Shown: piece by piece, positions 1 to 9,100 of the stretch
How positions within the stretch are numbered: the stretch's first letter is position 1
Layout of the letters: every line of letters starts with the position of its first letter
Virus record (IMG/VR): IMGVR_UViG_3300009132_000025
Span: 1-27,426 of that record
Strand: one strand, 5' to 3'
DNA length: 27,426 nt
Origin: a virus
The notes under the pieces: model-generated
The model's input: only the letters and a program-made list of their open reading frames with translations
The model's database searches: none
Told to the model about the DNA's origin: nothing
Made by a program: the position numbers and the translations under genes

Positions 1-210
1 GGAAAAAGATTTAGGAGAGGCGGGTGGATTGATCTCCATGAGACAAGTGGCCTTCGAAAAACACTGGGAATGTATTTCGTTTACAGTATAAATACAGCCG
101 AAAACGGCTGGCGCTATTTATCTGTTCACGGTATGTCTACGGTAAACCAGAACCTCATCACCAACACAAATTACGGAATAGATATTTCTTCTTCGTTTGA
201 TGACGCATAA
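1..210 (+). CDS. C-terminal end of an unknown phage protein (5' truncated)
   Basis: Frame 1 is open from the first base to a TAA at 208-210, giving about 69 residues of a protein whose start lies outside the window. The segment is polar and rich in Gly, Ser, Thr and Asn, with no motif I recognise. It lies directly upstream of virion genes on the same strand, with 11 nt to the next start, so it is probably a late structural or tail-associated protein. That role is inferred from position only. Confidence 0.5.
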   Translation, partial: GKRFRRGGWIDLHETSGLRKTLGMYFVYSINTAENGWRYLSVHGMSTVNQNLITNTNYGIDISSSFDDA

Positions 211-221
211 AAGGGAGAACC

Positions 222-1325
222 ATGCTAGGGAGAACACTGTGGGCTTTGCTCACGATAGCGGTAATAACCGCTGCGGTGCAGACAGCACCACTTATTGCTG
301 ATTTCAGAAGTTCATTTTTGATAGATGGCACGGCTGAGTTAAGTACGCTTGGTTACTTGTCAGAGGATAGGAATGACAGTTGGCGAAAAAGGATTCGCAC
401 GACTGCTTTAGCCAACGGTGATACTCACATTGATATCGTCGGATGGGGATCGCGTGACCCATACACCGGGTTGGTAGATGGAGTTACCCCGGCTTGGCGA
501 CAACGGTTGCAGGGGCTAAATGATGCAGGGCTTGCTCCAATCATGTGGATGCGTAGCGACGATAGCCCGGAGCTAGATGCGCTACCTATAAAAGAGAAGA
601 TCGCTTACTACAACAATGTGATCGACAATGTGGATGACCAGGTTTCACATTACGTAGCTTGCCTGGAGTGTGACGAATACATGAGTGCGCCAGAGGTAAA
701 CGTACTCATACAGAACATGAGGTTGAAGACGGATAAGCCGATAGGTGTTCACCTTACTCCCGGTATGAGAGGTAAAGAGAAGTATGTTCAGAACGCCGAT
801 ATTATCTACTTACAAACAGGTTTTTCAAAATCTGAATCGGAGTTTAGGGCCGAAATTGAGTATGCGCTCACGCTTGGCAAACCTGTTGTGGTCAGTGAAT
901 ATAGTCTTGACTCGACAAGTGCTGAAGCCAAAAGGTACGGGGATATCGCCTGTTCTTACCCCGGAGTTGTCGGCACGGGTAATGGTAGAGGGAACACTAT
1001 TTGCGAGAGCCTTAAAGAAGATACGAAGGTCAAGTTCGTAGACCAGTACGATGATGAGATAGCGGTCTTCATGCTTGCCTTGGTAACTCTGAGTGCAACA
1101 TACGGACTAAAAATGAACCTACCGTTTAAAGCTCAGTTCAACTACATACAGGATGACAACTACGAAGTGATGATGGTTGCACCAATAACTGAGACTCTTA
1201 ATGGGGGAATGACCTTTAGTGATGACGGAAAAATGATGGGCTTCATTAGCGGCACATTCGGCTCCCTAAAGAATTTTTTTAAACCAAGATATAACAAATC
1301 CATTTCAGAAGAGGATAAAAAATAA
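222..1325 (+). CDS. Secreted TIM-barrel-like protein, possible glycoside hydrolase
   Basis: A 367-residue protein; the ATG is preceded by AAGGGAG. Residues 1-22 look like a Sec signal peptide: an Arg near the N-terminus, a hydrophobic core LWALLTIAVITAAV and small residues after it. Residues 68-260 alternate strand-like and helix-like segments (HIDIVGWGS, APIMWMRSDD, PIGVHLTP, ADIIYLQTG, KPVVVSEYS). Acidic residues E149/E152 and E226 fall at the ends of predicted strands, as in clan GH-A glycosidases. That pattern suggests a TIM barrel, but I cannot name a family and the catalytic role is inference. A second hydrophobic stretch lies near residues 285-300. The stop overlaps the next start (TAATG), so the two are probably translationally coupled. 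A phage protein with a signal peptide among virion genes could be an exported enzyme that acts on the envelope or on capsule. Confidence 0.6.
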   Translation: MLGRTLWALLTIAVITAAVQTAPLIADFRSSFLIDGTAELSTLGYLSEDRNDSWRKRIRTTALANGDTHIDIVGWGSRDPYTGLVDGVTPAWRQRLQGLNDAGLAPIMWMRSDDSPELDALPIKEKIAYYNNVIDNVDDQVSHYVACLECDEYMSAPEVNVLIQNMRLKTDKPIGVHLTPGMRGKEKYVQNADIIYLQTGFSKSESEFRAEIEYALTLGKPVVVSEYSLDSTSAEAKRYGDIACSYPGVVGTGNGRGNTICESLKEDTKVKFVDQYDDEIAVFMLALVTLSATYGLKMNLPFKAQFNYIQDDNYEVMMVAPITETLNGGMTFSDDGKMMGFISGTFGSLKNFFKPRYNKSISEEDKK

Positions 1326-1588
1326 TGCCAGTTATCGAATTTGTGGGCTGGGTAGCCCTTACCTTTGGAAGCAATATGGCTCTTAAACCGGGTCATATGC
1401 TTGAAGACTTTAACAACCACTGGGCAATGGAAGTTGACCGTGGTGAGAGCTGCTGGACTCGCGTGTCCGGTATTGAAGGGGCATACGGTGGCCCTGAAGA
1501 ATTTGATCTTGACCCCCTGTGTAACTACAGGTTGGTTAAGGAAACTGTAACCAAAGATGTATCAACCTGGACGATTAAGAGGCGCTAA
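1325..1588 (+). CDS. Small hypothetical phage protein
   Basis: An 87-residue protein whose ATG overlaps the preceding stop as TAATG. It opens with a short hydrophobic stretch (IEFVGWVALTFGS), then becomes acidic and soluble, with two cysteines near residues 40 and 66. I do not recognise it. The overlap with the secreted TIM-barrel-like gene suggests the two products work together, for instance as a membrane-associated partner. This is inference from gene order. Confidence 0.6.
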   Translation: MPVIEFVGWVALTFGSNMALKPGHMLEDFNNHWAMEVDRGESCWTRVSGIEGAYGGPEEFDLDPLCNYRLVKETVTKDVSTWTIKRR

Positions 1589-1590
1589 CC

Positions 1591-2358
1591 ATGCAATACC
1601 CTCAAAACCCTTACGGAGCCTACATGGGTGGCTCACAGTGGCACAGAACACCTGACTTTGCAGGAACCTACGGGGTGCTTGGCGACCTAAACCCGATAGA
1701 CCCCAGACGGGGTGGGCCTATCAGCAAGTCCTATGGCCCCGGCGAATGGCCTAGTCAGGAATGGCGAAAAGGTTACGAAACTGTCAATATGAATCAGCCA
1801 TGGAATATGCCGCAAGTAGCGTCTGCCGGTCATATCATGCCGAGCGATGGTGGTAGAAATTCAATGATCGCCCAACTGGCAAACCAGAATGCTATTGCCA
1901 GAGGCCCAAATGCGGCGGGCAATGGTTGGGCCGGATCAGTCAGCAACCCTTACGGCAACGTGAGATCAGGGCCGAATCAAGGAGCGCAGAGTTTTATCAG
2001 CAACTTTACAGGTGGCGGCGGTGGTAACCCACTAGGTTCACTCAGCAAGATTGCTCAGTTTGCAAGCAAGTTCAAGCCGGGTAACTCAATCTCTAGCCTG
2101 TTCTCTCAGGGCGGTTCTGTCAACAGCCTACTTGGTAAAAGCGCACTGGGTTCATCTATCGGAGCGGCACCTGCATGGGCATTACCTGTAGCGGGCTTGG
2201 CAATCGGTGGTGGCATGGCTTACCTTAATAAACGCTCTAAGCAGAAGAAAGAGCAGAAGTTTCAGATGGGTCAGCGTGACCTGATCAAACAGGCTAACGC
2301 CAACGGTCAGTACCTCACTGGCGGCCTTGGTAACTTTGGACCAGCGAAACCCTACTAA
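1591..2358 (+). CDS. Gly/Ser/Asn-rich virion-associated protein with a hydrophobic segment
   Basis: A 255-residue low-complexity protein rich in Gly, Asn, Ser and Pro. Near residues 190-213 there is a Gly/Ala-rich hydrophobic segment (ALPVAGLAIGGGMAYL) followed by a Lys-rich patch. Small proteins of this make-up next to tail and internal core genes are common in podoviruses and are often internal or ejected proteins that contact membrane. I cannot assign a family. An AGAGG ribosome-binding site precedes the ATG, and the stop overlaps the next start (TAATG). Confidence 0.6.
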   Translation: MQYPQNPYGAYMGGSQWHRTPDFAGTYGVLGDLNPIDPRRGGPISKSYGPGEWPSQEWRKGYETVNMNQPWNMPQVASAGHIMPSDGGRNSMIAQLANQNAIARGPNAAGNGWAGSVSNPYGNVRSGPNQGAQSFISNFTGGGGGNPLGSLSKIAQFASKFKPGNSISSLFSQGGSVNSLLGKSALGSSIGAAPAWALPVAGLAIGGGMAYLNKRSKQKKEQKFQMGQRDLIKQANANGQYLTGGLGNFGPAKPY

Positions 2359-3854
2359 TGCGCGTAAAAGCCTTTGATGACTTCACTGATGGCTTAGATG
2401 TCCGTAAGCCAAAGAACCTTGACAATCCAGAATCGTTGAGGACTTTGACTAATGCTTACGTTACACCAGGTGCGCAGATTCAGAGAAGGCCCGGCCTAAA
2501 GAAGGTCGGCACGGTGCGGGCTGGGGATAGTGAAGGTGAGATAGGTCTGTGTTCCTACAATGGCAGGTTGCACACCTTCAGCACCACATCAAAGGGTAAA
2601 GATGTTCTTGATGATGGCACTGAGATACATACCCATAAAATCAGGTATGACGATGGCCTGGCCTCTGAGCTGTCGATAATGGATCGCCCTGACAAGAGGT
2701 TAGGTGACGTAAGAGCCGGTGAGCAGCCTTACTACGTAAACTTTGCCGGTGGTTTCAATAACGGCCTGTACGCTTCTGTAAAGTTTACTAATGAGAAGTC
2801 TCTGCACTATTACATACCCAATGACGGTGAGCCAGGTGACGTTAGTCCAATAGGCGACTCTGCTTGCCCACACTCATCCAAGGTAACCATTGCACAGTCT
2901 AAGATTTACGCAAGCAACGGTAACACAGTCTCTTACTCCGCAACCGCAGACCCGGAAGATTCTCAGCCGGTTTGGACAAGGGATAAGGACGCAGGTTTCC
3001 TTCCCACTGGTGACCGCAGCCCAGGTAACTCAGAGTGTACTGGCCTTGGTGTAGTCAGTAACCGTCTGGTTGTATTCCATGAGGACGCCGCACAGATTTG
3101 GGCAGTTGATCCTGACCCTGCCAGAAACGAGCTAGAAGAACAGATTGCCGGAATAGGCACTCGTCACTACCAAAGTATCTCCGCAGCAAACAAAGACCTG
3201 TACTTCTTGTCAGAGGTTGGTATCCGATCCATTGGTGGCCAGTCAATGTACAAGAACATGAAGGGCAGTGACGTTGGTTCACCCATCGACATTCTTCTGA
3301 AGCATTGGATAAGGGAAGACGAGGGCAGGGTTGACTCTGTTTACTACGCAGGAGAGGGGCAATATCTGCTGACCGTAGGGGATGACACATACGTACTAAC
3401 CAAGTCTCAAAGGGATAAGCTGAACGCATGGTCACTGTACAAGTTCTCCATACCCTTTGGTCAAATGGCCTCAGTTGGTGATCGACTGTATGTTCGACAC
3501 AAGGGCGACATCTACGTTCTTGACGAGGAAACGACTGACGATAACGGTAGTGAATTCATCGTCGAGTTTGAAACCCCTTTCTACTCATTTGGCCAGGAAG
3601 GACAGTTCAAGATGTTCAAGTCAATGGAGGCAATCGTTGAGGGTGTAGGGATGATTAACCACACGGTGAACCCCAACAACAACGATGACAGAACTGCTAC
3701 GTTCCAGATCGCAGGAGATACCAGGACGGTTCCCACAATACCCCTGGGAATACTAGCTCCGGCTCTCTCGACAAGGATCACTGGCGAAGCGTCGAAACTT
3801 AAATCAATTAACTCACTTATTTATCGGTATGAACTTACTACAGGTGGAATTTAG
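2358..3854 (+). CDS. Tail nozzle / tail tubular protein B-like, beta-propeller
   Basis: A 498-residue protein. The N-terminus (FTDGLDVRKPKNLDNPES, then QRRPGLKKVGT) has the feel of podovirus tail nozzle and stabilisation proteins (T7 gp12 and P22 gp10 type): an opening segment listing 'new/old' elements, then RRPG followed by repeated beta-strand blades. Blade-like repeats of the type 'YNGRLHTF', 'NRLVVFHEDAAQIWAV', 'DLYFLSEVGIRSIGG', 'GEGQYLLTVGDDTYVLT' and 'GDRLYVRHKGDIYVLD' run through residues 65-400, as expected for a beta-propeller. Such proteins form the distal tail tube of short-tailed phages. The assignment rests on motif character, not on a search; another propeller tail protein is possible. 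Confidence 0.55.
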   Translation: MRVKAFDDFTDGLDVRKPKNLDNPESLRTLTNAYVTPGAQIQRRPGLKKVGTVRAGDSEGEIGLCSYNGRLHTFSTTSKGKDVLDDGTEIHTHKIRYDDGLASELSIMDRPDKRLGDVRAGEQPYYVNFAGGFNNGLYASVKFTNEKSLHYYIPNDGEPGDVSPIGDSACPHSSKVTIAQSKIYASNGNTVSYSATADPEDSQPVWTRDKDAGFLPTGDRSPGNSECTGLGVVSNRLVVFHEDAAQIWAVDPDPARNELEEQIAGIGTRHYQSISAANKDLYFLSEVGIRSIGGQSMYKNMKGSDVGSPIDILLKHWIREDEGRVDSVYYAGEGQYLLTVGDDTYVLTKSQRDKLNAWSLYKFSIPFGQMASVGDRLYVRHKGDIYVLDEETTDDNGSEFIVEFETPFYSFGQEGQFKMFKSMEAIVEGVGMINHTVNPNNNDDRTATFQIAGDTRTVPTIPLGILAPALSTRITGEASKLKSINSLIYRYELTTGGI

Positions 3855-3856
3855 TC

Positions 3857-4627
3857 ATGGCTAACAACGGATCACTGGGCGTTCAAGACCCAATGTACGA
3901 GCAATACGCTTTAATGCACCCTGACCTGATGCAGGATTATCAGCAGAACTGGGCGGGCAAGGGAGTAACACTCTCAGAATACGGCGCGATGCACTACCAT
4001 GAATACGGCCAGAACGAGGGCCGTGGCTTCCCCGGACAAGGTGGATCATCCGGCGGCGGTGGTGGTGGGGGTGGCTCATCCTCACAGAACGCCATGCTTG
4101 CTGAGATGCAACGACAAGAAGAAGCCGCAAGACAGGCTGAGGCGCAGCGTCAAGCTCAGGTCAACCAGAACATGGGCAACATCAATTCCGTATTTGATGA
4201 CCGTGCTAAGCAGTTTGATAAATACGGTGATGACCTGTATGCCCACAACAAAAAAATGTTTGACGATAACGCTGACGAGGGCAGGAGGCAGTCAACCTTT
4301 GCCATGGCTCGCACTGGTCAAACTGGTGGGTCTGTGGATGCAGAAACAAACGCAGAGCTTGAGAAGCTTTATCAGCAGGGACTTACCAACCTTCGGTCTG
4401 GTTCGACTGACGCAGCAGGAAGGCTCAAGTCGCAGGACAACGCCGAACGAAACTCACTCTTGCAGATGGCTTCTTCCGGTAACTACCGATCCGGCTTCAA
4501 CCCATCTTCCAATGTAGGTAATAGCACCTCAATGACCACCCTTAACTCAGGCGTAGGGAATCAGTTCTCAAGCCTGCTTGGTGGCATAGGTGGGGCGAGC
4601 AGGCGCACTAATCCCTGGGGATATTGA
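3857..4627 (+). CDS. Virion protein with N-terminal HYxxYGxxEGR motif and coiled coil
   Basis: A 256-residue protein starting 2 nt after the preceding stop. Residues 13-60 contain YALMHPDLMQDY and then HYHEYGQNEGRGF, resembling the short 'NPDL...HYxxxGxxEGR' repeat seen in bacterial surface and phage structural proteins. A glycine run follows (about residues 62-75, coded at 4045-4075). A Gln/Glu/Ala-rich coiled coil spans about 78-115, and the C-terminal half is polar and Ser/Asn/Gly-rich. Function is unknown; position and composition suggest an internal or tail-associated virion protein. Confidence 0.55.
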   Translation: MANNGSLGVQDPMYEQYALMHPDLMQDYQQNWAGKGVTLSEYGAMHYHEYGQNEGRGFPGQGGSSGGGGGGGGSSSQNAMLAEMQRQEEAARQAEAQRQAQVNQNMGNINSVFDDRAKQFDKYGDDLYAHNKKMFDDNADEGRRQSTFAMARTGQTGGSVDAETNAELEKLYQQGLTNLRSGSTDAAGRLKSQDNAERNSLLQMASSGNYRSGFNPSSNVGNSTSMTTLNSGVGNQFSSLLGGIGGASRRTNPWGY

Positions 4628-4628
4628 T

Positions 4629-5468
4629 ATGTGGCAGAACGCAAACAAATGGGGCCTTGGAGCCAACCTGATCGGTCAGGGTCTTGGGTTTGCAGGCCAA
4701 TACCTTCAGGGTAAGGCTAATGACAAAACCATGGCCGAGGCACAAGCTGCCGAAGATCAATACAACATGGCGGTTCAGGCCTTTCAGGATGAGCAGGCCC
4801 GTGCTGCACATGGTAGAGCCATGGCCGAATGGGAGGCTGCAAGAGCAAGGGAGCTCGCAATTCTCAAAGATCAGGGAGCAACACAGGATGAACTTTATGC
4901 ACACGATCAAGACTTGGCTAGGCAGTTTATGGAACAAGTTGCGCAGTTTGGCCCCGAAGAAGCGCAAGCCCAAATCGACGAAAACACAGCGGCCGCAATC
5001 GCGGAACAAGGCGAAGCGATAGAAGGGGCTAGGGCAGAGCGACCAGAAGTTGCAGCCCACATGAGCGATGCCTTCCAGAAAGCTGCGGCAGGTGCCATGG
5101 CTAAACAGGATGCGGTGGTTGACGATTATTCCACCGGACTTGCAGGCCTAACCGGGGTAACCCGACTGCGGCCCAAAGAGGACCTTGCTGCAATGACCAT
5201 TGGAACCATAGGTAACAACGGTGATCGCGTCAGAGAGCACATTGAGAGAATGGGAGGCCTGCGTCAACGCAGACTTGGGTACAACCCACCCTCACCCCCA
5301 AGTGGTCCGGGGTCTGATGCGGGAAGACCTGTAGAACCAGACATGGAATTTGCAACCCCTAACACAGGTAACTGGGTATCAGCGATTGGTTCCTTGCTGA
5401 CATCCGGCGCAAACATATTCGGTAACTGGAACCAGTTGAACAATCAAAAAACTAAGTGGGGTGGCTAG
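4629..5468 (+). CDS. Internal virion-like protein, Ala/Gln-rich coiled coil
   Basis: A 279-residue protein. I chose the ATG at 4629, just after the previous TGA (4625-4627) and preceded by a GGGGATA ribosome-binding site, over an upstream start that would lie deep in the previous gene. The N-terminus has a Gly-rich amphipathic stretch (LGANLIGQGLGFAGQYLQG). A long Ala/Glu/Gln-rich helical region follows (about residues 30-165) and then a Pro/Gly-rich tail. This resembles internal core proteins of podoviruses in composition only; no family is recognised. Confidence 0.55.
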   Translation: MWQNANKWGLGANLIGQGLGFAGQYLQGKANDKTMAEAQAAEDQYNMAVQAFQDEQARAAHGRAMAEWEAARARELAILKDQGATQDELYAHDQDLARQFMEQVAQFGPEEAQAQIDENTAAAIAEQGEAIEGARAERPEVAAHMSDAFQKAAAGAMAKQDAVVDDYSTGLAGLTGVTRLRPKEDLAAMTIGTIGNNGDRVREHIERMGGLRQRRLGYNPPSPPSGPGSDAGRPVEPDMEFATPNTGNWVSAIGSLLTSGANIFGNWNQLNNQKTKWGG

Positions 5469-5470
5469 AA

Positions 5471-6136
5471 ATGCCTATCGTCGTCAAAGAAGCGTCCAAT
5501 ACTCCCCTGGCTGTTGCAGCCTTGGCGAAGAGTATGGCAGACACATATTCCAACTATGCAGCTAACGAGCGTGAGTACGCTAAGTGGGAACAGGAATCCA
5601 CATGGCGAAACGAAGATCGCGATCTAGGCAGGAAATCTGCTGATGCCTTGGCTGCTCTTGGCGGTGATGCCTTCATTGGCGGTGATGCCGGTATGTACGG
5701 AGCCATGAGCGCGGCCAGGAACAATGAGAACTACTCCAACTACCTGCGAACCCCACCTGATCCCACAGATACTCCTGAATACAAATCAAAGATATCTGAT
5801 CTTGCAGGAGCTTACAGCAGGCGCTATCCGCAGATGTCCTGGCAGCAGGCAATGGACGCAGCTACACATTCAATTCTGAATAGCAACAAGACTTCCAATG
5901 ACCCAACTGGCTTCAACACCAGAATCGTTGATCCGGCTCTTGGTGCTGTTGGCATCGACCCTGTTCAAAGCTCAACTAGCAGTAGCGGCGAAACCACATT
6001 CAACTTTGGCTCGCCAGACGTAACACTGAAGAGCGGGGAGGTTTTACCTGGCTACGAGATCGACAGGGCTGCTATGCAGAGAAACATGACGCCTGAACAG
6101 GTCATCGAAGAACTAAGAAAAAAAGGACACATCTAA
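5471..6136 (+). CDS. Hypothetical virion protein
   Basis: A 221-residue protein if the ATG at 5471 is used; a GTG at 5456 would add five residues and overlap the previous gene. GGGGTGG lies about 10 nt upstream of the ATG. It is Ala/Asn/Ser-rich with Tyr-rich helical stretches (SMADTYSNYAANEREYAKWEQE) and no recognised domain. It sits directly before the giant polyvalent protein, whose ATG follows its stop immediately, and probably belongs to the same internal-virion module. Confidence 0.55.
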   Translation: MPIVVKEASNTPLAVAALAKSMADTYSNYAANEREYAKWEQESTWRNEDRDLGRKSADALAALGGDAFIGGDAGMYGAMSAARNNENYSNYLRTPPDPTDTPEYKSKISDLAGAYSRRYPQMSWQQAMDAATHSILNSNKTSNDPTGFNTRIVDPALGAVGIDPVQSSTSSSGETTFNFGSPDVTLKSGEVLPGYEIDRAAMQRNMTPEQVIEELRKKGHI

Positions 6137-9100
6137 ATGGCTAATCCTTATTGGGGGAATAAGGGTACGATAGATTCACTGCTGGATGGCCCGTCATTTG
6201 GGTCAGAGCCTACAGTACCTAACGCACCTAGCTCCCGTCAGTCCCAAACAGCTTCCATTGATTCCCTGCTTTCTGCTCCTGACCTACCACAGACTCAGGA
6301 GAGAAGCTGGGGTTCGCTCGCCTCTGACTTAGGCACATCATTTCTCAGCGGGACCGTGAACACGATAGGCGCTCTGTCTGCCGTGCCCGCACTCATGCCT
6401 GGGTTCAACCGGATCGCAGACCCCGTGTCTCAAGGCCTTGGCCAGGTTGCTGAGGACATCAATGAATGGGGACTGTCTGATTACCAGAAGAGCCAGAACC
6501 AGGCCTTTCAGGAAGCTATAGCTAACTCCGCAGCCCAGCTTGGGGAAGGTGCGTCCGTCTCTGATCACCTTGCCAACATCAAGAACCAAGGCGGTGCAGC
6601 GGGTCAGTTCATTCTTGAGAACCCATCACAAGCCCTCTCCTTAACTGCCGAATCACTGCCCTACCTGTTTGGCGGTAGTGGGGTAGCTCGCATTCTTGGG
6701 AAACTTGCTCCAACCATGGGCGTAGGAACTAGAGCTGCTATTGGTGAAGGTACGGTAGCTGCTGGCGCAAGCACTCAGCAAATTGTTGGTGACTTGCAGG
6801 ACCAGGGTGTTACTGGGTGGACTCCTGAGAGACTGTATGGAGCTGCTGCTGGTTTGGGTACGGCTGGTATTGGCCGACTTGGTGCCAAGCTACAAGGCCC
6901 TGTTGACGTAGACACGTTGCTTGCCGGTAAGGTTGGCAATCTAGGCAAGGCTCCTAATGCTGCTATTGGCGCAGCAAAGGGTGCTGGATTTGAGGCGGCT
7001 GAAGAGCTGCTGCAAGGTGCCCAGGAAGAGGCGTTTGGAAACCTCGCCACTGGCAGACCCATATCTGAGAACGTGGGCTCTAGTGCTATAGCTGGCTCCA
7101 TAGCTGGCGGTGGTATTGGTGGCTTAGCCGGGGCATTCGCTGGGATGGCTAGCTCATCCGCGACCCGGAACCAAAGCCCGTTGGCTCCCCCTGCCCCAGC
7201 CCAAGCAACTGCTGATCCGGCTGCTCCGGCCCAGGGTCAACAGCAGGCGGCAGCCGCCAATCAAGGGGATGGGTATGAGAACTCTGCGGCATTGGAAGGA
7301 GAGTTAAGCCCCTTTATTCAGCCTGCACCATCATTCCCAATAGGCGCGGCAGCTTCAGGCTTGCCAATTAGCCCTGATGGCCTGCCCTTTTCCCCTGTTC
7401 AGGCCCCGGCAAATGACGTACCCACAACACCCAGCAATAATACACCACAGGAAGGCCCAGGATCGCCTGTAACGGACGGTACGGCTGAGGCCATACCTTC
7501 CCCTACCCCCACGACACAGGGCAATACAGCGGCTCCACCGGCAGGATCGGAAGCATCGAAGATTCCCGTGGGCGATACGTTTGCTCCCAATAAAAGGCCC
7601 AAGGCTGCTGCTAAGCCTGTAGCGAAACCAAAGGCCCCAGCTAAAACCAAGGCCAAGAAAGCTGCGCCAAAGAAGGGTAAGGCGATCACTGACTTTCCAT
7701 CTACTGATCCAACGACCCAGGAAGAAGTTAAGAAGCTGGAGGCTCTTGTGACTCTGGCAAAAGAGGCCAGGAAGAACAAAGACAAAGCACTCCTTGAGGA
7801 AACTCAGAAGGCTATCCGAGCTCAGAAGGTGTACGTATCTAAGGCTCTGCGCGACTCCTACAAGGGTCAAACGAAAGCTGAGAAGGAAGCTGCTAAGCCA
7901 GAGCGAAAAGGCAAGGAGGCTTGGCTTGCTATTAGTAACGGCAAGATGGTGATGTCTAAGGGTAGGTCAGCTCCCAAAGATTCAGACGTTTATGTCAGAG
8001 CTGATAACAAGCCTGGACCAAAGGTTCACATAGACAAGACTAAGCGAACCAAGGCAGAGCAGGCTGTTGAGGACAAGATTCTGGACGGGCTCCTCAACTA
8101 CACAGGCCTTGACGGCAAGATGCCTATCTACATCTATCGTCAAAACCCACGCCAATACTCCAGGGCTACTAGGAAAAAACACTTCAAGGAAACCGGTAGA
8201 ACTGATCTAAACCCTGGCTCGCTCACGCCCGGTGCAGGCGGAAAAGCTGTAGCAGTAAATATCTACATTGAGGACTACCTGCTTGCGGCAGACGTTAAGC
8301 CTGGTTTTGACATAGACAAGGCTATTGAAGAAACACTTGCTCACGAAATAGGTGTGCATGGGGTCATGCGCCTTGGTGGCGATAAAGACATTGGCAAGGT
8401 TGGAACCAAGAGCGGCCCGTGGCCAGATTTCTGGAACAATGTATATGAAGAGAATAAGGAAGCCATTCGGCTCTGGATTAAAGAAGGCGGGGGTGGTGGG
8501 TACAGAGGTGTAGCGAACGGACTCAAGGCTGAGGAATGGTTTGCTGCAAAACTCCAGGGTGAGATTTCTGACATTGCCGAGGGCCGAGCTCAAACCTACA
8601 GCGCGAAAGTAAAGCGTTACCTGCGCCAGGTTCAGGCGTACCTGGATTCCATAACCGGCAAGAAGTACACATTTGACCAGGTTGCTGAGATGTTGGTTGA
8701 TGCAGCCGAGCGCACTGTCTTCAGCACTGACCAGACCTGGACCGGCAAAGAGCTTTGGTCTGAATCCAAGGATGGCGTCTTCTATGTTGATGACGTACAT
8801 GAATGGAAGAGCCGAGAGCCTAACTCACCAGCTGCAACCGATGAGCTGTATAGCCTCATTGAGGTTGGCGGTGCTAAGCCTGGTTACCCGGATAAGGGTG
8901 ATAACAACTATGCCTTCGGTGCTTGGTCTGGCAGTTACCTTAAAGGAGTGAGCAGCTGGGCATGGGGTGGCGCGACCAAGGCCATGGTTATGGATGGCGA
9001 TCTAAACCCCAAGGAGATGGGTGAGCTGTTTGGAAAGAATGTTCACTCAGCCTTTGGCTACCTTCATAGCAAGCTCAGCGGTGTACAAGGTATGGACCTT

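Noticed and set aside
3055-3435. 126-codon minus-strand frame
   Set aside because: Lies wholly within the tail nozzle-like gene with no ribosome-binding site.
4608-5060. 150-codon minus-strand frame
   Set aside because: Antisense to a well-supported coding gene; Cys/Phe-rich composition is typical of a shadow frame.
8207-8800. 197-codon minus-strand frame inside the giant gene
   Set aside because: Shadow of the plus-strand 2104-residue gene, with no start signal and no motif.
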